NCBI RefSeq assembly: GCF_932294415.1
Contig: NC_065541.1
Span: forward strand, 67,548,695-67,612,694
Direction of reading: 5' to 3'
DNA from: Quercus robur
Lineage: Eukaryota; Streptophyta; Magnoliopsida; Fagales; Fagaceae
DNA: 64,000 nt
Below, one piece after another: positions 35,850 to 47,800 of this stretch. The notes below the pieces were generated by a model. The model saw only the letters and a list, made by a program, of their open reading frames with translations. It was not told the DNA's origin and did no database searches. Each line of letters starts with the position of its first letter. Position 1 is the first letter of the stretch. Position numbers and translations under genes: made by a program.

Positions 35850-38813
35850 TCAAGATCTCTCATTTCCTTGACCGCATGCCTTGCTCTTTGTAGAGTATGA
35901 GCTTCCTCTTGTGCGAGATGGCACAGACCCATTTATGACCTGGCTCGGTGAAGAATAACCCATGAGCTGATGAAGTGGGGAGCTTGATGTTGCTGGAAGC
36001 TCCTCAATTTCTGAAGATAAATTTTCTGCTTTGGACAGATTAGAGGAAGGCCTAGATGATTCATGCCCAAAATTCTTTTGTTTCTTTTGGGACTGATTCA
36101 AGACAAACTTCTTTCTCTCTCCCATAGGCTTGAAAGGATCATATTCATACGACGGATTTCTTTCATTTATGTTGCCTTGGAGAGCATGAAAGGATGTGAT
36201 GGAAACAGGATCTGCTTCAGTGGAGCCACTTTTGCAGTAAGAGAGTCCATAATCATCAGAACATGACACAGGATCTGCCTGTAGGCAAGCATTGGCATGA
36301 GAATGAGACGCTGAGACCAACCTCCTATTAATAGAATCACTGCAGTCATCAACCTCACTTGGTGGAGGGTCTACAGCATTCAATGAATATGGTACTATAT
36401 GAGTGCTATTTTGCAGTGAAAACTTGAGCAGCTCCGAACAAGCACCGCACCTTAGCCGATGAAATCTCCTTCTGAAGAGAACAAAATCTGCAGGTAGCTG
36501 CAGCGGGCTCAAGCAACTATAGCAAGTTATGATAGGGGCTCCACCTGCTATGGGTCGGAAATGTCGCTTAACCAAATGCTGTTTCTCTCTCAAATACTTC
36601 TTCACCTCATGGTCTTTATGCCTCTGTTCCACAGATTTTGTTTCACGACTGAACTTGGAAAACTTGTCCACATACCATTGGGGACTAGAAGGACAAGAGC
36701 TGTAAGAATTGTACAAGTTATGACTAGGATGGACCCAACATGACCCTTTATTACGGTGAAGGATGGGCAGCGGCAACTGTGCTGAGCATTGCCAGTCTTG
36801 GGGATAGCAATGCTGACAAGAGTGATGAGCTTGGTGCCTGCTCCTTGTTGTCTCTCCTGAGAAAGGTATGTGGGAGGAATTGGACTGCTGGAGCTGGCTG
36901 CTTCCCTGCATGCACCTTCTGGGAAACCTAGGATAACTTAAGTCGTGACATACTTCCTCAGCTGCCTCATGATCATAGTACGATGGAATATGGTTTTCCT
37001 TCCAAGTGGAAACCCTTTCATTAGCCATTCCACTTGGATAGCATCTTTTGCTAAGTTCATCCTGCAATTCAGAAACCATTCTCAACAATTTCATCTTGTC
37101 CTCTTCAAGGTACTCAGACTTGCCAGATGAATGAAAGCTTGTATTGCGGGCAAAGTGATTATGCACTTCATTTGAAGGGCCACCACTCTCATAGCCAGAT
37201 AGGGAACCCCTTTGATAGAAAGGCACCCTCGATGGATGGCTATCTCTCTCACGTCTCCTCCAATTTCTGACTGGGCGGCCATGAATTGTGGGTTCCAGTA
37301 ATTCATCTTGATCCCACTTGCTTTTATTGGCTAAATGCTTCTTAGCCAATGAATGAATTTCCCCTTCATGTTCAATATAAGAACTACAATTCATCATGCC
37401 ATTCACCTGGAATTTGTCCTTTTTGTACCTTTCTTCAGAAGGAACAAAGTCTGAAACCTTATAAGCACTTCCAGATGAATGTATATATCGTTCAGGAAGG
37501 TGGTCATCCATCCCATCATAAGAAGAGACACTGCCCTCATATGCATAACTTCTGGTTGTTGGGGATTTAGACAAATCTCTATGTCCACCACTGAGCTCAG
37601 AGCTGGGGTTGACAAAATCTGCAGATTCAAATGTATCTGATGAAATGCTTTCCCTTGCTGGCGTATGATGAGTAGCAATTGAAATACTTCCATTTTTAGC
37701 CACTAAATTATCAGTGTTCAAGCTTCTGAAATTAGAATCACCCTCTTTAATATCTATCTCTGACTTTGCTCCCACCGACAGCAAGCCCTCGTCATTTGCC
37801 TCTACTTCTGAATTTGCTTGTGCTATTGGCGATGGCTCTTCATTCCCCTGAGAAGCAAGCTCAGTTGACAAACAAACTTCATTGGAAACCCCAAGCTGTT
37901 CAACATTGCAGTCACATGATTCAATTTTATCAATGTCACTGCTTTGGTAGTTATGGGATAAGTTTACACCCCCAAGTTGCTCGCCATAACATTCCTCAGA
38001 CTGGCTTTGATTCCTTTCATCATTTTGATCTTCATTTGATAAATTTATACCTCCAAGCTGCTCGCTAATGCAATCCGCCGATTGTTTTTGATCCCTCTCA
38101 TTGTTCTGGTCCAAGGAACATTCTCCCATGGAAGTAAGAATTTCTTTGTTAGAGCTGTTGGATTCTTTATCTTCAACAACAAGATCCAATGCATTTGTCT
38201 GAGTAGCATCAGTTTCATGTAAGCCAGAATCTATGCTTTTTGGATCACTTTTTCGATTTTTTGCTGCATGCGGGAAGAGGATTGGAAGAAATTAATACAC
38301 AACTCTAAACGCATCAAGATATCTAAGTAACAATTTTTAAAATCCATATAAAATGTAAGACGTGACTTCAAACTTATGGAGAAGTAATAATTGTCATCAA
38401 AAGTCAGCACTAGTGGTAAAGGGTCCAGTGGTCCACTATTTTTATCTTTTATATTAAAAATGTCTGTTAACTTATTTTCATTTGAGAAAATAAATAAAAA
38501 ATTTTGCAAGGCATTGAGATAGTGGAGGGTTACAACTTACGGCCACCAGTTCTAGAAATTTCCCAATGTAATAAAACTAAATTTCTGATTTCTAATCCAT
38601 ACATCTGTTTCATGAATCATGACAATTATAAAACCAATCCACATTCTAAGAGTTTATCAAAATTGTTCTTATATTTCTTAGATTATTACCTTGGAGAATT
38701 GTGCCACATCCGCCACACTGATATAAAGGAAAGTCTGCCAACTCTGGCAGAACCTGCCGACATTTGGGGCATTGAACTAATCGAACTTTAGTAGTAGTCA
38801 CTCCGCTCGTCAT
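35850..38813 (-). CDS. EDR4: ENHANCED DISEASE RESISTANCE 4-like protein (DUF3133 zinc ribbon), two exons
   Basis: Exon 1 is 38813-38690 and exon 2 is 38263-35850; together 2538 nt, 845 aa plus TGA. The N-terminus MTSGVTTTKVRLVQCPKCRQ carries a first zinc ribbon (CPKC and CGGC) that is a hallmark of the family. A long acidic, Ser/Asn-rich middle follows, including three imperfect copies of a CxxEQLGGxNLS unit (near residues 100-160), then a basic region with HPSRVPFYQRGSLSGYESGG. The DUF3133 zinc ribbon lies near 613-655 (ITCYSCLSPLQLPADF and RLRCGACSELLKFSL). The end is HQLMGYSSPSQV plus a Ser-rich tail. Arabidopsis EDR4 is a negative regulator of powdery-mildew resistance acting with EDR1 and clathrin at the plasma membrane and trans-Golgi. 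That role is known from the family and not shown here. Confidence 0.9.
38264..38689 (-). other. EDR4-like intron 1
   Basis: Phase-1 intron with donor gtaataatc and acceptor atgcag. It separates the N-terminal zinc ribbon from the rest. AT-rich; no other signal. Confidence 0.75.
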
Positions 38814-40600
38814 CTTCCCCCAATTATGAAGTCTTGATGAACCTAAGATTGCACTTCCAACACCCCACTTTGACAGAAAAATTAAATATCAAAGACCAGA
38901 TTCATCCATGAGCGATGTTTTTTGACAAAAAAAAATAGTTGCCTCTCACACTGTCTGCAATAAGATAGAACAAATATATATATATATATATAGGAAATGA
39001 GTTAGGAGTATAAAAGACAGATTTTGTAATTGCGAATTGAGAGGTGGTGGAAAAGCAAAGAAAATTTAAAATATATAAATAAATAAAAGACTTAATAACA
39101 GCATAATAAGCTATGTCTAAAGGAGTGGTTGTCCCAAATTAAGCATCACATCAATGATCCAAAAGAGTATTTAAATTTTGTTGTGCGGATAGGGGTTGAA
39201 GAGTTGTGTAATTAAAAGAGTAAGATAATTAAGTAATCAGAGAAGCTAAAGTTTAAGATTGAATGCAAGTTGAAGCACATACACAACTGGTGCATTGTTA
39301 GGAAAATTCTTCAAAGAATAAAAGATGGTGGAAATAATCAGTTCAATGCAAATTGATTTAGGAATCAGCATACCCAATGTCTTTTGTTTGATTGAAGAAA
39401 AAATTGCATAAAATTTCAAACTTCCTAAATGCCAGTATATGAGGAAACAGCATACCCAATGTCTATGACAGTTATTGCAAAAAAAAAACAGGTTGTGGAT
39501 GAAATGAAATTAAACAAAAAGAATGAACAAAGTATAAATTAAGGAGAAGGGGCAGGAAGTAATAAAAGAAGAGAGCATGTAAATATTAGTAACATAATTA
39601 AGGATAAGAGGAGAGAAAATGAACAAATATAGTTTTGAATTTGGATCTAGATTCTTAAAAAGTTAAAGAAATGAGAGTGATATTAGGAAAAGGTGGATCA
39701 AGAATATTAGTAGTAGTAAATTAATAAGGATGTCATATTATTTGAACTGTGTCTGGAAAGAGTAAATACAAAGAGAAGAGACAATTAAGGTTGTTAAACA
39801 TAAAAAGACATACACACCTCCTTCTTTTTTGACAAAATATAAGATCTGCAGAGAGTTGGGAGTTGCCACAAGCAAAACAAAAAATGGATATATATATATA
39901 TATATATATGTTGATATTAAGTTTTAACAATGAAAGATGTTTAGGTATATAGAGAGAGAGAGAGAGATTGTGTGTCGAAAGAAAACAGAAACGAACCTGT
40001 GTGGAAACAGAGGCAGAGATGAGAATGGAGAGAATTTCTTTTTCTTTGCCGCAAAGTTCACGACCCCCCGCTTTTCTTTTCTTTAATTTTGAATTTTGAA
40101 TTTCTAAATTTGTATTTTTCCTTCTTCTTTCACATTAACGAGTAGTCGTCTTCTTCTTCTTCTTCTTCTTACTATTTCGTGGTTTGGAAAATGCTTTTAC
40201 AGTCAAACCCCTGAGTCTTCAAGACTTTAAATTATTTTTTTTTTTTTTTTTTTTAAAGGAAGAAGAAAAGAAAAGAGAAGAGCTGTCTGAAGACTTTTTT
40301 TTTTTTTTTTTGGAAGATTTAAGGGAAGGGAATATAGATTAGAGGTAGTGTTTCTCTCTTTCTCTGTTTAGTCTTCATTTTTTTTTTTGCTGAATTTTCT
40401 CTGTTTAGTATTTACACAAAAAAGAAAGAAAGAGAGAAACGCGGAGAGAGAGAAAGAGGAAGGAGTTGGTGAAATCGCGCCGATCCCATTTAAAGCTCTC
40501 TCTCTCTCTCTCTCTCTCTTCGTTTTCATTCATTCATTCAGTCTTCCCCCCAATCCCTTCTTGACGTGACGTGTACACATGTCACTCTTCTTCCGTCACT
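38814..40600 (-). promoter_or_regulatory. EDR4-like 5' leader, probable leader intron and promoter
   Basis: Read on the - strand, a CAG/gttcgtttc donor near 39,996 and an acceptor cttag near 38,847 suggest a 5' UTR intron of about 1.15 kb. The putative first exon and promoter (about 39,997-40,560) contain CTT, T and GA/CT tracts, including (CT)n near 40,495-40,519. (TA)n tracts lie at about 38,976-38,991 and 39,890-39,908. No other gene seen. Confidence 0.4.
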
Positions 40601-40750
40601 CTTTTCAAACCCCAACCCAAATAATAATTTTTTTTTTTAAAGTACATTTTTTAAAATAAAATAAAATCAATTTTTATTTAATGTCATAATAAATTTTTAA
40701 ATACCATTCCTATAAAAAAAACAAATTTTAAATACCATTATTTATTGGGT

Positions 40751-42900
40751 CAAAGTCAAATTAAACCTTTTTTTTCCTTTTTGCTGAATAAATACTTTAT
40801 TACTCAACACAAAAATAGGAGGAATACAAAAATGTTTGGGCCTGTAACCATCTCTATCTAAAGGTTTCATCACAAATAAAGGCTGAATGGAGAGAGGGAC
40901 TAGCCAAGAGCAAGGTACAAAAGCAGCCTATTGGGCAAGAAGATGCGCAGGGACATTGCTCTCTCTATTTACAAAAGAGAAAAAAAAACATTTACAAAAG
41001 ATTTAGATAAGTACAAAATATCATCAGATATGGATTTGATACTCCAGTGAGGGACGGAATCTACATTCTTCAAAGGATCAATAACATTTATAGCATCACC
41101 TTCCAATATTATATTTCTATAACCTTCCATAACAACACATTTAATAGCACACCAAGCTGCTTTGACTTCCCCTATCAAAGAGTTCCTTGGATCCAGTTGT
41201 TCTGTCCATGCCAACAGAAGCTTTCCTAAATCATCTTTGCCCACTACTACAACATAAATTTTCTCTTCCCTTATTGCTACATCAAAATTTAATTTTATCC
41301 AGCTATTTGGAAAGGGCTGCCAAGTATTAATTTTTGGTGGTCTCCTTGGTAATTTACTCTAAGTTTGTTTATGCTCTCAAAAACACGCCTTATTAGTCTA
41401 GCAAGCTCAATTGGATTGCTTTTAGATCCCTCCACCCTAGCTTTGTTCCTGAAAAACCATAATTGATCACAGATAAGTAAGGAATATAATTGAAATTCTT
41501 GAGCAAATTCATCATCCAACCCCAAATTTGTTTTTGGGTCGAGAATAATCTTAACCCAATCTAGAATAGATATATTTGACAAATTACTCAAGTTAATAGG
41601 CCATGGGGTCATCAACAGATTTGTGCAACCCAGTCACATTGAAGAAACAAATGCTCTAAAGATTCTGGAGCATTATTACACAAATAGCAGTTTAGTGAAG
41701 GAAGAGGAAACCTATTATTAAGGACAGTACAAGTTGGTAAAATATTCCAACTTATCTTCCACAAAAGGTTTTTTAGTCTAGCATTTGCTTTTATTTTCCA
41801 TAGCTGCTTCCAATCCTTGGCCTGCAATAGAGGGTGAGTTTGAGTATTTGAGCTTCTAATAGCTTTGTAGGCTTATTTCACAGAGAACTCCACGGAAGAG
41901 GTCAAACACCAAAAGACTTGGTCACTTAAAAGCTGATGAGGCAAGTGGATATTAAGAATTCTATTCACCGTAGCTGGCTCAAACAAAATGGATAGTTTCG
42001 CTCTATCCCATTGCCTGGTGTCTTGATCAATTAGATCAACAATTAGATGAACATTGTCAATTGCTCCACTTCTAGCTTGGGGAATAAAACCAAGTTCATT
42101 GGGAATCCATAGATCTTCCCAAATGCATGTATTAAAGCCATTGCCAATTCTATGGCACATGCCTTTTTTTATTACTTCTCTATAGGAAAATATACTCTGA
42201 GATGCCCAAGAAGCATTTTTAGGCATAGAAATTTTCATGAAATTTCTATTTCGAACATACTTCTTTTTGAACACAGCCACCCATATTTTGTCTTCATTAC
42301 TAACCACTTCCAAAATCAATTTGGCCACCAAGGCTTTATTCATATCTGCCATTTTTTTTAATGCCCAACCCTCCCTCTAATTTAGGACTACAAATGGAAT
42401 CCTAGCTTTTAAGAAAGCACTCCCGTTTGTTTTCTTCCTTATTTCCCCACCAGAAATTGAGATACAAAGCATCAAGTTTTGAACAAACTTGGTTTGGGAG
42501 AATGAGAGAAGAAGCTTGATAAGAAGGGAGGGATGATGCCACAAAAGAAATGAGAGTAGCTCTACCAACTTGTGACAAGGTTTTCTTCTTCCAACCTTGA
42601 AGATGTTGTTTAACTTTCTCAATGATTTCTTCACACGCTACTTTCTTATCCTTACTCGAGACAATAGGAATACCCAGGTATTTTTCCTTCTTATTTGAAG
42701 CATTAATTCCAACTGAGTTGGCCAACCTTGTTTTTAGACTATGGGGAGTATTTTGGTTGAAAATAATGACTGACTTGTGGAATTAATCTTCTGACCTGAC
42801 CCAACATGAGAAAACATCCAAATAATATTTAATTTTTGCCATGTTCTCATCATTTGCTTGTGCAAAGATAAACAAATCATCCGCAAAAGTCAAACTAAAC
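40751..42900 (-). mobile_element. 5'-truncated L1-type LINE with target-site duplications
   Basis: On the - strand it starts at the RT catalytic box (FADDLFIFAQ, about 42,880), runs through YLGIPIVSSKDKK, GWKKKTLSQVGRATLIS, and the zf-RVT segment (NCYLCNNAPESLEHLFLQC). The RNase H-like end follows (LIGEVKAAWCAIKCVVMEGY, IILEGDAINVI). It ends with an aataaag signal and an A-rich tail near 40,767-40,790. Several stops and shifts break the frame. A near-identical 16/17-mer flanks it: caaagtcaaattaaac (40,751-40,766) and caaaagtcaaactaaac (42,884-42,900). The element is inactive. Confidence 0.88.
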
Positions 42901-43220
42901 TATGTTCTAATTTGGAATTTGTAATAATGCTGAGCTTGCTATTATATTTTCATCAGTATCAGTTATTAAGTTCATGGAAACCATTTTAACACCAAAAAAA
43001 AAAAAAAAAAACTTTTTAAATTAATATGTAAAAGAACTCAAAAATTCCCTATCATTTTCCCCTAAAACTCTAAGCTCCTAATTTTTTTTTAATATGATAC
43101 TTAACTCCTTCATGATATTGTCTTACATTTAAATTGTTAAATATCTATTAAAATAAATAGCAAGTTACTGATGTGATGACTTTTTTTTACACATAAAATA
43201 ATAGAACATGGGGATTAATT
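42901..43220. other. Spacer between LINE and solo LTR
   Basis: AT-rich, with a poly-A run near 42,993-43,011. No gene. Confidence 0.5.
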
Positions 43221-43225
43221 GTTAC

Positions 43226-43837
43226 TGTAAGCACACGATTTGCGCGGAACCGCAATTGGCTTGGGTTCGCACGTAAATGGGCCCATACAATATCATTTGT
43301 AGAGAGTGGGATCGAAAGGCTAAGTCATGTTTACTCGGCTGTGGTTTTGTTAAGTTGTTCATGCATCATCTAGAGGTGTTCCCCCTTTTTTGGTCCTTTT
43401 CTTTCCGGAAGGATCCCCCACTTTAGGTTGCAAACTTTCCTTTTATATTAGCATGCATTCAATTTCCTTCGTCCACGTGTAGGGTCGAACTTTCCTAGCC
43501 TGACACTTGTCCCATCAGTTTAAGACCTGAGTTGTTGGGAGTGGTTGAGTAGGCTAAAGAGACACGACTCTGTGAGAGGCAAAGCTCCGTCTAGGGCAGG
43601 TAGTTTGGGCAGCCTTTCCTAGATATTTTTAGATTTCTTACAAGATTATCCCTATGCCGCTTTTACCCCTTTCCTTAGTGTAGCTCTGGGCTAGCCGAGG
43701 GCTGTACCTTCCTCGGCGGTTTCTATGGCCCATTGGTGCTTTGCGTTTATTGGGCTGGGACTACTATCCTCTTCGGCCTGGGCCTTAAGTATTCCTGTGA
43801 ATAGGTGGATCTGGCCCATCTGTCGTCGGGCCCCACA
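43226..43837. mobile_element. Solo LTR (612 bp) with 5-bp target duplication GTTAC
   Basis: Begins TGTAAGCACACG and ends GGCCCCACA, so it has TG...CA termini, and is flanked on both sides by GTTAC (43,221-43,225 and 43,838-43,842). It has no internal retrotransposon genes. It shares the motif atttgtagagagtggg and the cctcggc / tagccgagg blocks with the units at 53.8, 58.8 and 60.7 kb. Best read as a solo LTR left by recombination. Confidence 0.82.
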
Positions 43838-43842
43838 GTTAC

Positions 43843-44438
43843 TATCAAAACTTAAATTGAATTATGTATTTCACAAGAAAAGCACAAAGCGGTTTTATTA
43901 AATTTCCTTTTTTTTTTTTTTAAGCTCTCTCTCTCAAAAAAAAAAAAAAAATCACCACTTGACCACTAGTTTCCACTGAAATTATTCAATCCATCCTTCA
44001 TTAATTTTAAAAAATAAATAAATAAAAAACCTCTTTGAAATGGAAATTCACACCCACAAACACAAATCAAAATCTAAAATCAAAAGCAACTACAAATTTG
44101 TTCAAATTTATTTGAAGAGAAAAATCACACACACATATCAATTGTAACCTAAAATTATTGTTGCTACTCTTGCCCAATTCATCTCACTTGCTTCCAAATT
44201 GGCTTGTCATCTAACAATCTCGAGGCCATTGATAATTCCCTAACCTGAATTCACCTAAGCCTTTAATCTCAACCAGGACCACCACAAACCAAATATTACC
44301 AACATATGCCAATTTCCAAGCCAACTAATTTTTTTCCTTTTTTTTTTTTTTCCTTTGCTAAAGTAGGTGTCTAGAACTCTAAAGCATTTGACTATTTTTC
44401 GAGGGGGTGTGTAGTCTCCCCCATTCCATAAATACTAA
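43843..44438. other. AT-rich spacer with homopolymers
   Basis: Poly-T and CT/A runs near 43,909-43,951 and a T-run near 44,331-44,351. No gene. Confidence 0.5.
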
Positions 44439-44639
44439 GGGTCTGTTTGGGATCCGCTTATTTTGCTGAAACTGAAAACTTTTTTTTGAAAATACTATAG
44501 ATAAAGGTAAAAGTTAGCTGAAATAGTACAGTAGGACCCATGAATAGTACCAAAAAGTGTAATGGACCTCATGAATAGTAGCAAAAATAAACTGAATAGT
44601 AAAATAAGATGACTTTTTAATTTTTGCCAAACACACACC
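44439..44639. mobile_element. MITE, about 200 bp
   Basis: Left end GGGTCTGTTTGG and right end CCAAACACACACC are imperfect terminal inverted repeats. The interior has gctgaaactgaaaac, tagataaaggtaaaagtta and atgaatagtagcaaaaataa. A related, less complete copy is at 60,361-60,545. No coding capacity. Confidence 0.65.
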
Positions 44640-44705
44640 AAGTAGTTACATAAATAAATTATTCAATAGTGGTCACAAACATCATGGATCTCATAAAACA
44701 TTGGG

Positions 44706-44894
44706 AACTACTAGATTATAGGCGAAATGCGGCCATAGACCCCTTAGGCCTATAGTCATGGAGTTTAGGCTATGTTTGAAAACGCAGCCTAAAAAAATGC
44801 AGCTATAGGCAAAACTGTCCTATAGCCACGTTTTTTTGAGCTATAGCCACGTTTTAAAAACGCGGCTATAGAAATTTTTTTTTTTGTAGTGTTA
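44706..44894. mobile_element. CACTA-type MITE fragment
   Basis: On the - strand it starts CACTACAAAAAAAAA followed by tttctatagccgcg, the terminal motif of CACTA (EnSpm) transposons. The interior repeats ctatagccacgttttt and its variants several times in both orientations. The other end (ctactagattatagg) is degenerate. Confidence 0.6.
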
Positions 44895-47800
44895 ACTCCT
44901 TTGAGTTCCTTTAATCCCAATCACATCCATACAAATACCTAATTGCCTTAAGGTTATATTAACTACCAAATCACCATTACAAAAAGGGTTAAGGGAGGAA
45001 AAGTCAGGTTTAGATTAATTAGCTTGATTTTGACCCCAAGATTTATTAAGATCTATATATATATATAGATCATGATGCTCTCCAGGATACTATCACTATG
45101 AATGTTTATGTGTTGTGTTGGCATCTTGGCAAGTCGCTCTCACGATTTATATCGCTCACAATACAACAGCAAACCTTTCCTGGCACGACCGTTACCATGA
45201 TGTAGCCTTCTGTCCCTCTGGATTGCAATTTACCCATTTTGTCAACTTAAAATATTTTATCCTTTTTTCTCTTTCTTTGGTTTGATTGTTTTCGTTTTCA
45301 TTTTCATTTTAATATGAGATGTGTATCTTCTGCTGGCCCACAATTTTACCTAACGAAACTAAGCCCTTTAATCTTTATAAGTTTATAACGAGGAAAGTGT
45401 GATGTAAATTAACCTCCATTAATATATGTATCATGTATGTGCATTGTAGTAATGTTAGAATATTAGCAACCGAGGATGCAAAGAAAAAGTCTATTTTGCA
45501 TCTTAAAATACTACTTTATCTATTTTACCAACTTATTTTACAACTCATTTCGCATCCTAGTTTTTATTTTTACATACAACTTAATAAAAAAATATGAACT
45601 GCCTAATAAAATAATAATAAAATATTATTATCTCTTTTTTCCCACTCACTTTTTTTCTTCACACACAACCACATATTAAAATAATATATATTCATAAGTT
45701 GCAAATTATTTTTAGTTTACAAACCCGGATGGAGTGGATTTTGGGTGGCTTAGGTTGTAAAATAACAACTGGGGGGTATTTGCACCCCCAATGCTAGTGC
45801 TCTTACACACCCTACAAACATATCAATGAAAAGATGTTCCTTTCCATTTCAAAATCCAATTATTGAATCAAAATTGAATGGATGAGAAAGAAGGGGAAAT
45901 TCATGGGTTGACAGTTGACTAGGTAACTAGAGTCAGTTGTGGTTGGCAAACAATGATTAGATTACTTTTCACTAAGTACTAGTAGTGGATTATACATAAG
46001 TAATAAATATACAAATTATGTTAAAGTATATGAACAAATGTGTGTCTATAGAAGAACCGATGCAAGTTAGACATCTTCTAAAATTTTAAAACAATTCTAT
46101 AGTTAGTCATTCATTGATTAAACTGATAGTTTAAATTCTATCATATCAAAATATAAAATGCAAGGATCTCTATAATTATTAAAATAATTCTACGGTAGAA
46201 TTTCTAAAATCTTATATATTTATTTTGGAATAAAGATATACTTGATACTTTTGGCAAATGTCATCTTAATATATTCTTAAATGTCATTTTCTATTTTTGT
46301 CTATTTCTATGTAACCTATCCCAATAGGAACGTTCTTCAATCTCCATTCTCCGACCAAGAGTACTTAAAAATTTCCCCACCTCTTACTACGAACATTTAC
46401 ATTGGAATGTATTTAATTAGTTTTATTAGCCACTATAGCTAAGTCCACAAAAAGAATGTACCCAATTGTGAAAATAGTAGTTTTGTAATTCTTAGATACT
46501 ATGAGTACAATAAATAAAGTTTCATTCTCTTATATTTATGATAAGATCCACTCATTAAAACTTATAATAGAATTCACTATGATTATAAAAATAAATAATA
46601 ATAATAAAAAAAAACATTATTTCACTATACTTTGAGAATACTTAAAAAATTTCTAATAGATCTAAAATGAACTATTAAATGAATTTTTTTTTTTTTTTTT
46701 TTTTATATTTAGAATCAAATGAAACTAGATAACTACTAAATACTTGGTGTCCAAATTTTATTATTATTTTGTTATTGAGAAGTACAAAAAGCGCATCAAA
46801 TTTGGAAGGGACAGGCAGACTAACAAATGAAACGAGATAAGATTTTATTACCCAAAAATAAGAAGAAAAAATGAGGTAAGATTTCAAACGAGTATCATTG
46901 TTTTACGGCTGACCAAATAAGTCCAATAGCAAAATTATATCATTCATCAGTTCATAATAAAGCGAATTGCCTTTTCAAATCTGACAAGCGCAACGTTGGC
47001 ATTTCTACAATTCACGACAATTTGGTAAATAAAACTTTTCTTTAAGTTTAAAACCAAAACCATCAATAAACTAGTTGAATCAACCGCAGATGACCACATG
47101 ACACGAATTAATCTGCCAATTCATTACACTTTCTCCTTCGTATATACTATTACATCTATAATATGCAAGCTAGAATAGGTCAGGGTTTGGGGAGATCATT
47201 GATTTTTATTTTATTTATAAAACCTGACCGGTCTGGAGTTGACAATAGAATAGTCGAGAACATGACAAAATCAAACGAGAGGTAGGAACACAAATATTTG
47301 ACAACTCGTCATAGACCACGAGAAATTTCTTCCCTCTTACCAAAACCTTATAAAGTGAAACTATGAAAGTCAAACCACAAAGCAATTATGTCTGCAATGA
47401 ATAACTTACACTCAAAGGTGCCATGAATTTTGGTGAACAGCTAATGGTAAAATTATGGTTGATTATATGAATAAATTCCTTTTTCTTTTTCCTCCTCTTG
47501 AGTGCCTTTTCACCAATTGTTGCATATCTATAAAATTCTCCAGTTGAGTGCTAGTATTAAACTAGCAATGTTTTAAGAATCCATTTGAAGGGGCAAACAA
47601 CCGGGTTACTGGGAATCTTCTTTTTGGACCAAACAGAATGCTGCTTGCTACAACTACAAGGACCATCGGGTCATTTAAAATACAAGAAGTTTTTAAGAGG
47701 TTAGAATTTCAGGTCTTGGTATTCAGAAATAGTTTGTTTTCTAGAGTTTCAAATAAAGGTTGACCTTCAAAGTTCAGACATATATATATATGGTATTCAG

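Noticed and set aside
45110-45240. Possible pseudogene fragment
   Set aside because: Translations of both strands were read and did not resemble a known domain. Left unassigned.
46677-46721. Another possible oligo-T micro-insertion (aaatgaa on both sides)
   Set aside because: The duplicated string is only 7 bp in AT-rich DNA, which is too short to separate from chance.
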